Notes: generated by a model from the sequence alone, not told the origin. Counted from the stretch's first letter, positions 1 through 9,071 are shown. The stretch: 23,312 bases of DNA from CAMTWJ01 sp964643605 (GCA_964643605.1 CAZXTF010000014.1:1-23312); one strand, 5' to 3'. Program-made: numbers and translations.

Positions 1-363
1 ACGGTCTTCCATGCTCATACCTTTGCGAGCACGAGCTGCAGCCACAAACCACATGGTAGTTAAGTGGTTTTGACGCTGACCTTTTACCTCGAAAGGAATT
101 TGATAGTTGGCACCACCAACACGTCGAGAACGAGTCTCTACAGAAGGGCGAATATTGCCCATGGCTTGTTCAAACACCTCGAGTGGATTTTGTACTTTTA
201 GCTTATTAGCAGCTTTTTGCATGCCGTTGTATACAAGTCGCTCTGCAATTTGTTTTTTGCCATCTTGCATAACTCGGTTAATGAGACGTTGCACCGGTAC
301 ACTGTTGTACACTCGGTCTGCTGGGATATCTCGGACTAAGTCTTTCGTTTTCTTACGTGGCAT
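1..363 (-). CDS. rpsG: 30S ribosomal protein S7 (partial, C-terminus beyond window)
   Basis: Small-subunit protein S7, a primary 16S rRNA binder that nucleates assembly of the 30S head. The 121 visible residues begin MPRKKTKDLVRDIPADRVYN and carry the S7 core: a GKKQIAERLVYN helix near residues 36-47 and the conserved segment SRRVGGANYQIPFEV near residues 80-94. The reading frame is open to the left edge, so the last roughly 35 residues of a typical ~156-residue S7 are missing. The ATG shares its A with the last base of the rpsL stop (TAATG), which indicates translational coupling. AAGGA about 9 nt before the ATG, inside the end of rpsL, serves as ribosome binding site. fusA would be the expected next gene but is outside the window. 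Confidence 0.96.
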   Translation of the reverse strand, partial: MPRKKTKDLVRDIPADRVYNSVPVQRLINRVMQDGKKQIAERLVYNGMQKAANKLKVQNPLEVFEQAMGNIRPSVETRSRRVGGANYQIPFEVKGQRQNHLTTMWFVAAARARKGMSMEDR

Positions 364-776
364 TATTTACTGTCCTTTTTGGCGCCATACTTAGATCGGC
401 CCTGTTTTCGGTTAGCAACACCCTGAAGGTCTAAAGAACCACGAACAATGTGGTATCGAACACCAGGAAGGTCTTTTACACGACCACCACGTACGAGTAC
501 TGCGGCGTGCTCTTGCAAGTTGTGCCCTTCTCCACCGATGTAAGCCCACACTTCATGACCGTTACTCAAGCGTACACGAGCTACTTTACGGAGCGCAGAG
601 TTTGGCTTTTTGGGTGTTTTAGTTGTTACTTTAATACAGACACCACGCTTAAATGGAGCTGGCTTCTCATAGTTTTTTGTCTTTAAGTTATTTACCACAC
701 GTTGCATCGCAGGGGACTTGCTCTTTGAAGTCACTTTGACACGTGGTTTTCGTACTAATTGGTTAATTGTAGGCAT
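363..776 (-). CDS. rpsL: 30S ribosomal protein S12, long form
   Basis: Decoding-centre protein S12. The 137 residues begin MPTINQLVRKPR and contain the invariant TPKKPNSALRK loop (about 54-64), GGEGHNLQEH and RGGRVKDLPGVRYH (about 97-110), which includes the lysines near the decoding site where streptomycin-resistance changes map in other bacteria; both lysines are wild type here. It has the ~13-residue insertion before the KRGVC strand found in Gram-positive S12 (about 137 residues against about 124 in E. coli). It lies first in a two-gene visible unit with rpsG (TAATG overlap). No Shine-Dalgarno is evident before the ATG (TTTAAGAACCT), although a leader of about 70 nt with two hairpins precedes it. 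A separate promoter overlaps the end of rpoC. Confidence 0.98.
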   Translation of the reverse strand: MPTINQLVRKPRVKVTSKSKSPAMQRVVNNLKTKNYEKPAPFKRGVCIKVTTKTPKKPNSALRKVARVRLSNGHEVWAYIGGEGHNLQEHAAVLVRGGRVKDLPGVRYHIVRGSLDLQGVANRKQGRSKYGAKKDSK

Positions 777-791
777 AGGTTCTTAAACGTA

Positions 792-822
792 TCGTTAATT
801 CAACGAGCCAGCCTTTCCCTGG
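792..822 (-). promoter_or_regulatory. Two tandem small hairpins in the rpsL leader
   Basis: In the leader between the putative rpsL promoter and the rpsL ATG, two inverted repeats lie back to back: TCGTT (792-796) with AACGA (802-806), and CCAG (808-811) with CTGG (819-822). They could form an RNA control site, for example for autoregulation by S7 or S12. In E. coli S7 acts in the rpsL-rpsG spacer, and that spacer does not exist here. The regulatory role is inference; stems of 4-5 bp are weak on their own. Confidence 0.3.
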
Positions 823-853
823 ACATTAAAGTTGATATGCGTTCTTGGGGTGT

Positions 854-883
854 ATTTTACCATCTTTTAGGCTACTTCTTCAA
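854..883 (-). promoter_or_regulatory. Putative sigma70-type promoter for rpsL-rpsG
   Basis: On the minus strand a -35 like TTGAAG (878-883) and a -10 like TAAAAT (854-859) are 18 nt apart. The -35 lies in the last codons of rpoC. This predicts an mRNA start about 70 nt before the rpsL ATG. Both hexamers match the consensus in 4-5 of 6 positions; read-through from rpoBC is also possible because no terminator is visible after rpoC. Confidence 0.45.
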
Positions 884-3800
884 GTTCCTTCTCTTCTTCC
901 GCCTCAAAACCAGTTCCAACTGGGATTCGGCGGCCCAAGATTACATTTTCTTTTAGACCAAACAGGTGGTCAACCTTACCGCTGGTAGCAGCAGAGATCA
1001 GTACACGTGTTGTGTCCTGGAACGATGCGGCACTTAGGAAGGAATCCGTACTCAAACTTGCCTTGGTGATACCAAGTAGTAGCTGATTGTATGCAGCAGG
1101 TTCTTTCTTTTCAGCGACTAATTGTTCGTTGGCAGATACAACAGCAAGCTTGCTTACAATATCGCCAGTTACGAATTCGCTATCGCCAGCATCTTCGATC
1201 TGCACACGACTGAACATTTGTCGTACGATGATTTCGAGGTGCTTGTCAGAAATATTCTGACCTTGGCTGGCAAAAATCTTAAGCACTTCGTTCATGACAT
1301 AGCGCTGTGTTGGCTCAACACCCTGCAAGCGTATTAGGTCGTGCAGGTTAATAGAACCATTTGTTAGTCGATCACCAGCAATCACTTCGTCACCATCTTT
1401 TACAGTAAGTTGTTTGTAGCTTGGAATTTCGTACTTGATGACGCTCTGGCCAGCAGGAGTAATCTTGATGGCCTTCTTGTTGACAGTCGCTTTGCCAGAT
1501 ACTGGAGCAACGAGTGGGTTTTCCCCTTTTTCGCCAGCTGCAACTACATCACCCACTGCAACTTCTGTGCCAGTGGCGATTGCAGCAGTTCGATCACCAA
1601 TCTTCAGTTCGGTAACCTGAGCTTTGTCATTAGTCACCTGAATAATGTATTGGTCGCCCTCTTCCCATACGGCAATTTTACCTGGAATGTCAGACAAGAA
1701 TGCTCGTCCTTTTGGAACTCGAACTTCAAACAATTCTTCTACACGAGGCAGACCAGTGGTGATGTCTTCACCAGCGACACCGCCAGAGTGGAACGTCTTA
1801 AGTGTTAGCTGTGTACCAGGCTCACCAATACTCTGTGCAGCGATAACGCCAATTGGGCTATGATTTGTTACAAGTTCACCGGTAGCTGGGTCTACACCAT
1901 AGCTCTTGCGGTTTACACCCTTTACAGCACTACAGCTCAATACGCTCATAATGCGTACACCATCGAGGTCTTTATCGGCCTCGACTGCGGCGGCGGCTTC
2001 TTCGGTAATGAGTTCACCCTTTTTAACGTGTGAAGCAATCTTTTCAGCAGCAAACCGGCCAGCCAAACGTGAAGCGTAGCTTACACCAATTTCTTCTGCG
2101 TCTGATCGGAACATTGCAAATCCTGGGTCTTCTGCATCATCTTCTGTAGTAAAGACGTCTTGGGCAACATCTACCAAACGACGAGTTAAGTAACCTGAGT
2201 CAGCTGTCTTAAGGGCAGTATCGATTAGACCCTTACGAGCACCACGAGTAGAGGTAAAGTATTCGAGTGGATCTAACCCATCTCGATAGTTACTCTTGAT
2301 CGGTAGCTCCATAGCTCGTCCGGTAGCATCGCTAAGAATACCTACCGAGCCAATCACCTGTTTAACCTGAACAATCGAACCACGAGCACCAGATATGACA
2401 GCAAGAGACATAGCAGTATCTTCACCACTAAATTGCTTACTAAGTGCAGCTTGCACCTGAGTATCAGCATTTGTCCAGGCTTCGATAGTTAAACGGTATC
2501 GCTCATCTTCGGTAATAAAACCTTGGTCATACTGTTCACTCACTGCTGTAGCTTTTTCCTCAGCTTTATCAAGAATTTCATCGAGCTTCTTAATGTCTAC
2601 AAAGTCACTCATACCCATAGACAGACCAGATTGAGTTGCGTATTTAAATCCAAGATCTTTCAACTTGTCAGCAACTTCGGCACTCTTAGTCTGACCATAC
2701 TTCTGGTATACGTCAGCCATAACCTTAGCAAGACGCTTTTTGGTCATTGGTTCGTCCTGAAACACGAAGTCGTCTGGGAACAGCTCATTAAACAAGAATC
2801 GTCCAAGTGTACTTGTTCGCTTTTCTCCACGGAACATGATGGTAATGAAATCCTGCAACTTCACTGTACCTTCATCAAACGCCATCAAGGCTTCATTGAG
2901 ATCTTTAAGGCTACGGGCAGTCTCATCGGTACCAGGCCGAACGTAGGTGAGGTAGTAACATCCAAGAACAATATCTTGTTCGATATGCAAGATAGGTGAA
3001 CCATCGGCAGGCTTTAGCAAGTTCTTATTGGCAGCCATGATTTCTCGAGCTTCTTTCTGCGCTCGATCGGATAGTGGCAGGTGAACAGCCATCTGGTCAC
3101 CATCGAAGTCAGCGTTAAACCCTTTACAAACAAGCGGGTGTAATTGGATAGCCTTACCTTCAATCAATACTGGCTGAAAAGCCTGGATCGATAAACGGTG
3201 CAACGATGGAGCACGGTTAAGAAGTACGTACTTTTCCTTAATTACTTCATCTAAAGCATCCCAAACTGCTGTTTCTCCAGTTTCGATCATACGAGTTGCA
3301 CTTCGGATATTGTGAGCAAATTCGTTTTGGATCAACTGACCAATTACGAATGGCTTAAATAGCTCTAGCGCCATCATTTTTGGTAAACCACATTGGTGCA
3401 TCTTGAGCTCTGGACCAGCGACAATCACTGAACGACCAGAGTAATCAACACGCTTACCAAGAAGGTTTTGACGGAAACGACCCTGCTTACCTTTCAACAT
3501 GTCGCTCAAAGATTTTAGACGTCGTCGTTGACCAGTTGCAGCAACAGCACGACCACTTCGGGCACTACTATTGTCGATAAGTGCATCAACAGCTTCCTGG
3601 AGCATCCGTTGTTCGTTCCGACGGATAACCTCTGGAGCATTTAGATCAATGAGTTTCTTGAGTCGGTTATTTCGGTTAATAACTCGTCGGTACAAGTCGT
3701 TAAGATCACTGGTTGCAAATCGGCCACCAGTAAGCTGCACCATAGGACGCAAGTCTGGAGGAATTACGGGTAGAACACTTACACACATGCTCGTTGGCTT

Positions 3801-4664
3801 GATCTCAGCTCGTTCCATACTTTCAAGCAGTCGCAAGCGCTTTAGAATCTTCTTCTTTCTCTGGCCTTTTGCTTCTTCAGCTTCTTTTGTGAGATCTTCA
3901 ATTAACTTGTTAAGATCGATATCCTCCAGCAGTTCTTTTAATGCAGAACCGCCCATACCGACCTCAATAATATCACTCAAGTTCTCTGGTAGAGCACGGT
4001 AGTCATTTTCGCTAATAAGGCGATACTTCTCGAGGTTTGTAATCTGCTCTTTAAGCACTTCAAACTGCTCACGAACTTCCTCAAGTTCTTTAGTTTGAGC
4101 TTCTGCAAGAGCTTTTACGTTTGCGTCTTCTTTTTTTCCTTCTTCCTCATAGCGAGCTTTAATAGCCTGCTCGGCAGCAGCAAATTCTGCTTCTTTATCA
4201 GTCAAAATCTGATCTCGCTTTTCGGTATCTACACTTTTAATAATGTAGCTGGCGAAATACGCCACTCGTTCTAGGTTCTTAACAGTAAGACCAAGCAATA
4301 AGCCAACAGCTGATGGTGTACCACGAAGGAACCAAATGTGTGCAACTGGACTAGCGAGTTGAATGTGTCCCATTCGCTCACGTCGAACAATAGAACGAGT
4401 TACAAGCTCACCCTTTTTATCGACTGCAGCTTCACGAGATCGTACACCTTTGTACTTTGCATCGTGCGGGTTAATATCTTTTACAGGACCAAAGATTCGC
4501 TCACAAAATAGACCGTCTCGCTCTGGCTTTTGTGTTCGATAGTTAATAGTCTCTGGCTTGGTTACTTCACCATGACTCCAATCCAAAATATCATCTGGGC
4601 TGGCAACGGCAAGCCGGACTGCGTCAAAGTCTGCAATGTTTGTTCCGCTATTGTAACGTCGCAT
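867..4664 (-). CDS. rpoC: DNA-directed RNA polymerase subunit beta' lacking its zinc-site cysteines
   Basis: Largest RNA polymerase subunit (1265 aa). It carries the catalytic NADFDGDQ motif (517-524; Mg-binding D519, D521, D523), the bridge-helix region (SGARGS near 758 to RRLVDVAQD near 828-836) and the trigger-loop segment SIGEPGTQLTLKTFHSGG (about 945-962). A long charged coiled-coil stretch spans about 145-215. The N-terminal zinc ribbon that normally has CxCGKYK...CxxCG aligns without gaps but has P66, D68, V81 and K84 at the four cysteine positions. The second zinc site keeps only C911; the other three positions are A844, N918 and S921. The ATG overlaps the rpoB stop (TAATG) and GAGGAG precedes it by 8 nt, so it is coupled to rpoB. 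Length and catalytic motifs are otherwise normal, so the enzyme is expected to be active. Confidence 0.98.
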   Translation of the reverse strand: MRRYNSGTNIADFDAVRLAVASPDDILDWSHGEVTKPETINYRTQKPERDGLFCERIFGPVKDINPHDAKYKGVRSREAAVDKKGELVTRSIVRRERMGHIQLASPVAHIWFLRGTPSAVGLLLGLTVKNLERVAYFASYIIKSVDTEKRDQILTDKEAEFAAAEQAIKARYEEEGKKEDANVKALAEAQTKELEEVREQFEVLKEQITNLEKYRLISENDYRALPENLSDIIEVGMGGSALKELLEDIDLNKLIEDLTKEAEEAKGQRKKKILKRLRLLESMERAEIKPTSMCVSVLPVIPPDLRPMVQLTGGRFATSDLNDLYRRVINRNNRLKKLIDLNAPEVIRRNEQRMLQEAVDALIDNSSARSGRAVAATGQRRRLKSLSDMLKGKQGRFRQNLLGKRVDYSGRSVIVAGPELKMHQCGLPKMMALELFKPFVIGQLIQNEFAHNIRSATRMIETGETAVWDALDEVIKEKYVLLNRAPSLHRLSIQAFQPVLIEGKAIQLHPLVCKGFNADFDGDQMAVHLPLSDRAQKEAREIMAANKNLLKPADGSPILHIEQDIVLGCYYLTYVRPGTDETARSLKDLNEALMAFDEGTVKLQDFITIMFRGEKRTSTLGRFLFNELFPDDFVFQDEPMTKKRLAKVMADVYQKYGQTKSAEVADKLKDLGFKYATQSGLSMGMSDFVDIKKLDEILDKAEEKATAVSEQYDQGFITEDERYRLTIEAWTNADTQVQAALSKQFSGEDTAMSLAVISGARGSIVQVKQVIGSVGILSDATGRAMELPIKSNYRDGLDPLEYFTSTRGARKGLIDTALKTADSGYLTRRLVDVAQDVFTTEDDAEDPGFAMFRSDAEEIGVSYASRLAGRFAAEKIASHVKKGELITEEAAAAVEADKDLDGVRIMSVLSCSAVKGVNRKSYGVDPATGELVTNHSPIGVIAAQSIGEPGTQLTLKTFHSGGVAGEDITTGLPRVEELFEVRVPKGRAFLSDIPGKIAVWEEGDQYIIQVTNDKAQVTELKIGDRTAAIATGTEVAVGDVVAAGEKGENPLVAPVSGKATVNKKAIKITPAGQSVIKYEIPSYKQLTVKDGDEVIAGDRLTNGSINLHDLIRLQGVEPTQRYVMNEVLKIFASQGQNISDKHLEIIVRQMFSRVQIEDAGDSEFVTGDIVSKLAVVSANEQLVAEKKEPAAYNQLLLGITKASLSTDSFLSAASFQDTTRVLISAATSGKVDHLFGLKENVILGRRIPVGTGFEAEEEKELEEVA

Positions 4665-7600
4665 TATTTTTTCTCCTCTTCGTTGTCATCTGTTATCACG
4701 GCTGCGGTGGCGGGCAAATCGTCTTCGAGCTCCATCACCATGAACTCATCTGATTTAATGTCTTCACTTACATCTATGTTACTAGCGTCTGGCTGAGGAA
4801 CTTCTATCTCCGCTGGGGCTTCGGCTTCGCCTTTTATATTTTCGGCAAGTACTGCCTCGGCATCGACTGTTTCGTTCTCGGTAATCAAGTCAACCTTCAG
4901 ACCGAGACCTTGGAGTTCCTTAACAAGCACGTTGAAGCTTTCTGGAACTTTTGGACCAACAATGTCGGTTTGCTTANNNNNNNNNNATGATTGATTCGTA
5001 AGCCTTACTTCGTCCATAAACATCGTCTGACTTAATGGTTAGCATTTCCTGTAAGGTGTTTGCTGCACCGTATGCTTCAAGTGCCCACACCTCCATTTCA
5101 CCAAATCGCTGACCACCGTTTTGTGCCTTACCACCAAGTGGCTGCTGGGTAACCATAGTGTATGGTCCAGTTGATCGAGCGTGGATCTTGTCGGTGACCA
5201 TGTGCGTAAGTTTTAGCATGTACATGTTTCCAACTACGGTTCGCTCTTTAAAGGCTTCGCCTGTTCGGCCGTCATAGAGTTGCCGTTTACCGTCTTCTGG
5301 GAGTCCTGCTTCTTTCAAGAGCTCTTTAATCTTGGCTGTTGGCACTCCGTTAAAGGCAGGCGTTGCTACCTTAAAGCCAAGTGCTCGAGCCGCCATACCA
5401 AGGTGAGTCTCGAATAGCTGTCCAAGGTTCATACGACTTGGTACACCCATTGGGTTCAAAACAATATCTACAGGAGTTCCGTCCGAAGTAAATGGCATGT
5501 CTTCCTGTGGCAATATTCGAGCAATAACACCTTTGTTACCATGCCGACCAGCCAACTTGTCACCAACTTGAACTTTTCGCATTTGAGCCACAAATACCTG
5601 GATTTGCATGATCACACCAGCTTTTAGCTCATGGCCATTAGCTCGGCTAAATATCTTAACGCCAACAACTTTACCGTGCTTACCATTGCTCATGCGCTGA
5701 GAAGTATCACGAACTTCCTTAGCCTTTTCACCGAAGATTGCTCGTAGCAGTCTTTCTTCGCTTGAAAGTTCTTGTTCACCCTTTGGCGTAATCTTACCAA
5801 CCAAGATATCGCCTGGATGCACTTCGGCACCAATACGGACAATACCTTCTTCGTCAAGGTGTCGCAAAGCTTCTTCACTTACATTTGGGATATCACCAGT
5901 AATCACCTCTGGACCTAGCTTAGTCTCTCGGACTTCTGTCATGTAATCAACAATATGGATACTGGTAAGCGTGTCGTCCTCGACAAGTTTTCGAGATATA
6001 ACCATCGCATCCTCAAAGTTGTAACCATCCCATGGCATAAATGCCACTACGAGGTCACGACCAAGTGCTAATTCACCATTTTCAATCGACATACCTTCGA
6101 TAAGCACGTCGCCTTTTTTAACTTTATCGCCACTGTTAACAACTACTCGCTGGTTAATGCTTGTACCTTCGTTACTTCGTACATAGTGTAGTGGTTTATA
6201 GGTCGCTTTTCGCTTGTCGTAAGCTACAACTACTTCATCAGCCGAAGCACTTACAACCGTACCTTTATCTTCAGCATATACTACCTGACCACTGTTCGCT
6301 GCAACTTCAGCTTCCAAGCCAGTACCAACAATCGGTGATTTTGGATTAATAAGTGGTACTGCCTGCTTTTGCTGGTTGGAACCTACCAAAGCACGGTCTA
6401 CACGGTCTCGCTCTACAAACGGTACGAGTCCGGCAATCGAACCAATAATCTGGTTGTTGCTTGCGTCCATGTGCGTTACATCATTAGCGTCGGTCTCACC
6501 TACGGCTAGTCGTACACGAGCAGATACACGGTCTTCAACAAAGTAGCCGTTTTCGTCTACTTTATTACCAATACCCGCAACAGTTGCGTGATCTTCGCCA
6601 TCAGCATCTAGATATACAATTTCGTCTGTTACTTTAGCTTTTACCGGCCATGTCTTTCGGTCTTTTACCGCAGCAAGCTTTTTGGCATCTGCCTCGGTAA
6701 TCTTGGCGCCAGCTTTTACGATAGTCTTACCCTTTTCATCTTCTAGGCTTACAGCAGCAATGTGCCCTGCAGCATCTTTTGCTGTTGCTGCATTGATTAC
6801 CTTGCGGTAGGGTGTTTCCACAAAGCCGTAATCGTTAATACGTGCATAGTTTGCCAAGTTTAACACCAAACCGATGTTGGCACCTTCTGGAGTCTCTACT
6901 GCACAGATACGGCCATAGTGAGTGGCATGGGCATCACGTACTTCAAACCCGGCTCGTTCTCGGCTCAATCCACCTGGACCCATCGAGCTCAAACGTCGCT
7001 TGTGAGCTAGCTCACTAAGCGGGTTAATCTGGTCCATAAACTGGGAAAGCTGCGAACTTGCAAAGAATTCACGAACTGCTGCGACAATTGGTCGAGCGTT
7101 AATCAGCTGACCTGGAGTTACTGTTTCGATCTCGCTCATAGACATACGGTCTTTAGTGTTTCGCTCCATTCGAAGCAAACCAATCCGGAACTGTCGCTGC
7201 ACCAGTTCACCAACCAATTTTACTCGCCGGTTTGCGAGTGAGTCGATGTCATCTGCTGGCTCTTGCGTATTACTAAGACGAATTAGCTCACTCACAATAG
7301 CAGTGAGGTCTTCTAGTCGCATCACACGGTTTTCTGCAGTGTTAGACACTTTAAGATCAAGTCGCTTGTTAATCTTATAGCGTCCAACTCGAGAAAAATC
7401 GAATCGCTTGTGGTTGTAGAACATATTTTCCAGCAAACTTCGGGCATTGTCTACAGTAGCCAAGTCACCAGGTCGAAGCCGCCTGTATACCTCAATCAAT
7501 GCTTCGCTAGAGGTCTTACTTGGGTCTTTTTCTAGTGTAGTGTCAATATAGCTGGATGGACCTTGGTCAACGTGCTTGAAAGTATCCTTCATCTGAGCTT

Positions 7601-8207
7601 CACTCATGCCTAAAGCTCGAAGAAGAGTTGTAACCGCAATCTTTCGTTTGCGGTCAATTTTTACAAATAATGCACCGTTGGCAGCAGTTTCAAACTCAAG
7701 CCATGCACCACGTCCAGGAATAACCTTGGCACCATACAGGTTACGACCACCAGACTGTTCGGCCATAAAGAATACACCAGCACTTCGGATAAGCTGGCTT
7801 ACTACTACACGCTCGGCGCCGTTGATAACAAAAGTACCTCGGCTGGTCATCCACGGAAAGTCACCCAAGTAAATCTCTTGTTCTTTTACTTCGCCGGTAA
7901 CTTTGTTGGTCAGTACTACGTTAGCTTTCAATGGGGCTTCGTAGCTAATGTTATTTTCTCGGGCTTCGGCTTCGGTCGTTTTGGGGTCTTCAAAGTGATA
8001 ATCTTTGAAAGTTAATGATAATTTGTTTCCTGTGTAGTCGTCGATCGGGCTGATTTCGGCGAGCAATTCACCCAGTCCTTCTTCGACAAACCATTGGAAT
8101 GATCGATTTTGGTGGTCTACCAGGTTTGGTAGGTCAATCACCGGGTCATTTTGAGTAAAGTATGTGCGAGCGGTTGTACCGCTTCTCTGGGCATGAGTTT
8201 TGGCCAT
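4664..8207 (-). CDS. rpoB: DNA-directed RNA polymerase subunit beta (interrupted by a 10-N scaffold gap)
   Basis: Second-largest RNA polymerase subunit; with beta' it forms the catalytic cleft. Recognisable blocks are SSQLSQFMDQINPLSELAHK in the rifampicin-binding region (about residues 381-410; the usual Asp, His and Ser contact residues are kept), DGYNFEDAM, GDKLAGRHGNKGV, DIVLNPMGVPSRMN, and the C-terminal ESFNVLVKELQGLGL. The ten Ns (4977-4986) break the frame between the part encoded at 4987-8207 and the C-terminal ~104 residues at 4664-4976. Removing all ten Ns restores one frame and gives AYESIIKQTDIVGPKVPESF, which matches the family at its usual spacing, so the intact protein is about 1177 aa. 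The ATG is preceded by AAGGAG 12 nt upstream. The last ~75 residues are a highly acidic tail. rplJ-rplL, the usual upstream genes, are absent; clpP is there instead. Confidence 0.97.
4977..4986. other. Ten-N scaffold gap inside rpoB, probably of zero real length
   Basis: Ten Ns separate two parts of rpoB that are in different frames when the Ns are counted. The bases needed between them must be a multiple of three. With zero bases the junction codon is ATT and the protein reads KAYESII-KQTDIVGPKVPESF, the same length as in other RpoB proteins. Confidence 0.8.
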
Positions 8208-8255
8208 ATATGCTTGATGCTCCTTGTTAGTGGTCTTTAAAATTTAAGGGGTTCT

Positions 8256-8282
8256 AACTCTAGCCTGCAGAAGTCTAGAGTT
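8256..8282 (-). promoter_or_regulatory. Hairpin in the rpoB leader
   Basis: A perfect 8-bp inverted repeat, AACTCTAG (8256-8263) and CTAGAGTT (8275-8282), with an 11-nt loop lies about 48 nt before the rpoB ATG, inside the predicted ~180-nt leader. No U tract follows it in the rpoB direction, so it is not a classical terminator. It may stabilise the mRNA or act in attenuation; that is inference. Confidence 0.45.
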
Positions 8283-8297
8283 TGGTTGGGTTTGTTT

Positions 8298-8351
8298 TTA
8301 TCTGTTGGCGCCGAAGATTACTGCGTACGATTTTGTGCTATCAAATCCCAT
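8298..8351 (-). CDS. Possible 17-residue leader peptide upstream of rpoB
   Basis: Inside the rpoB leader an ATG-started frame reads MGFDSTKSYAVIFGANR then TAA. It ends 16 nt before the start of the 8-bp leader hairpin, an arrangement like that of attenuator leader peptides. There is no clear Shine-Dalgarno before it and the peptide has no run of a single amino acid, so it may be a chance frame. It is listed because it falls in an otherwise gene-free 229-bp stretch. Confidence 0.15.
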   Translation of the reverse strand: MGFDSTKSYAVIFGANR

Positions 8352-8395
8352 TTTTTGACAATACAAAAAGGACGGCCACTACTTCTTATAGCTTC

Positions 8396-8424
8396 AGTAT
8401 AGGACTAATAAACAGTGGTGTCAA
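8396..8424 (-). promoter_or_regulatory. Near-consensus sigma70 promoter for rpoBC
   Basis: On the minus strand TTGACA (8419-8424) and TATACT (8396-8401) are separated by exactly 17 nt, one mismatch from the full consensus. It starts 12 bp after the clpP stop and predicts a start near 8389, giving a ~180-nt rpoB leader. It makes rpoBC an independent, strongly expressed unit. Confidence 0.85.
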
Positions 8425-8436
8425 GCAATTTCAAAG

Positions 8437-9030
8437 TTATTTTTTGGGGGTTGTGGTGATGATCTTGTCAACGAGGCCGTATTTTTTAGCTTCTTCGGCA
8501 GTTAGCCACTTGTCACGCTCCATGTCGGTGTGGATTTTCTCTATTTTTTGGCCGGTATTTTTGGCCATTATCTCTTCGAGTAGCCGCTTAACTCGCAGTG
8601 ATTCACGTAGGTCGATCTCTTGGTCGGTCACTTTACCTCGGGTACCACTTGAAGGCTGGTGGATCATTACTGTGGCATGCTCTAGCAGTGATCGCTTGCC
8701 TTTTGTGCCACTGCTTAGCAAAAAGGCTGCTGCGCTGGCTTGCACACCAATACCAACGGTCTGAACATCTGGCTTAACAAACTGCATAGTGTCATAAATT
8801 GCCAGTGCGTCATATACGCTACCACCAGGGCTATTGATGTACAGGCTAATATCTTTCTTTGGGTCTTCGTTTGCTAAGAAAAGTAGCTGTGCCACCACTA
8901 GGTTTGCCGTATGCTCATTTACATCTGTGCCTAAGAAGATAATTCGGTCTTTTAATAACCGGCTGTAGATATCATAGGCTCGCTCTACACGACCTTCTTG
9001 CTCGATAACGGTTGGGATTAATACACTCAT
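8437..9030 (-). CDS. clpP: ATP-dependent Clp protease proteolytic subunit ClpP
   Basis: Serine peptidase that forms the tetradecameric degradation chamber fed by Clp ATPases. The 197 residues have the family start MSVLIPTVIEQEGRVERAYD, the SRLLKDRIIFLG segment, SPGGSV (substrate loop, about 67-72), and the catalytic triad S99 (in GVQASAAAFLL), H124 (VMIHQP) and D173 (MERDKWL). Length is normal. No clpX is adjacent. The promoter -10 is only 11 nt before the ATG and there is no Shine-Dalgarno, so the mRNA is probably leaderless. A perfect CIRCE element covers the -35, so HrcA repression and heat-shock induction are expected. hrcA itself is not in the window. Confidence 0.97.
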   Translation of the reverse strand: MSVLIPTVIEQEGRVERAYDIYSRLLKDRIIFLGTDVNEHTANLVVAQLLFLANEDPKKDISLYINSPGGSVYDALAIYDTMQFVKPDVQTVGIGVQASAAAFLLSSGTKGKRSLLEHATVMIHQPSSGTRGKVTDQEIDLRESLRVKRLLEEIMAKNTGQKIEKIHTDMERDKWLTAEEAKKYGLVDKIITTTPKK

Positions 9031-9041
9031 AATACTTATTC

Positions 9042-9071
9042 AGTATACTGCAATAAATTAGCACTCGTCAA
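9042..9071 (-). promoter_or_regulatory. clpP promoter overlapping CIRCE
   Basis: TTGACG (9066-9071) and TATACT (9042-9047) with an 18-nt spacer face clpP. The -35 lies in and next to the 9-nt spacer of the CIRCE element, so bound HrcA would block RNA polymerase. The expected start point is within about 5 nt of the clpP ATG. Confidence 0.75.

Noticed and set aside
450..686. Plus-strand open frames opposite rpsL, rpoC, rpoB and other genes
   Set aside because: All are shadows of strongly conserved minus-strand genes, with low-complexity or non-protein-like translations and no ribosome sites.
7000..7090. Rifampicin-resistance signature in rpoB
   Set aside because: The residue at the E. coli N518 position is Ile, but this position varies among sensitive species and the main Asp, His and Ser positions are wild type.
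8256..8300. Rho-independent terminator on the plus strand (8-bp stem followed by a T-rich stretch)
   Set aside because: No plus-strand gene lies upstream; the stem is better explained as part of the rpoB leader on the minus strand.
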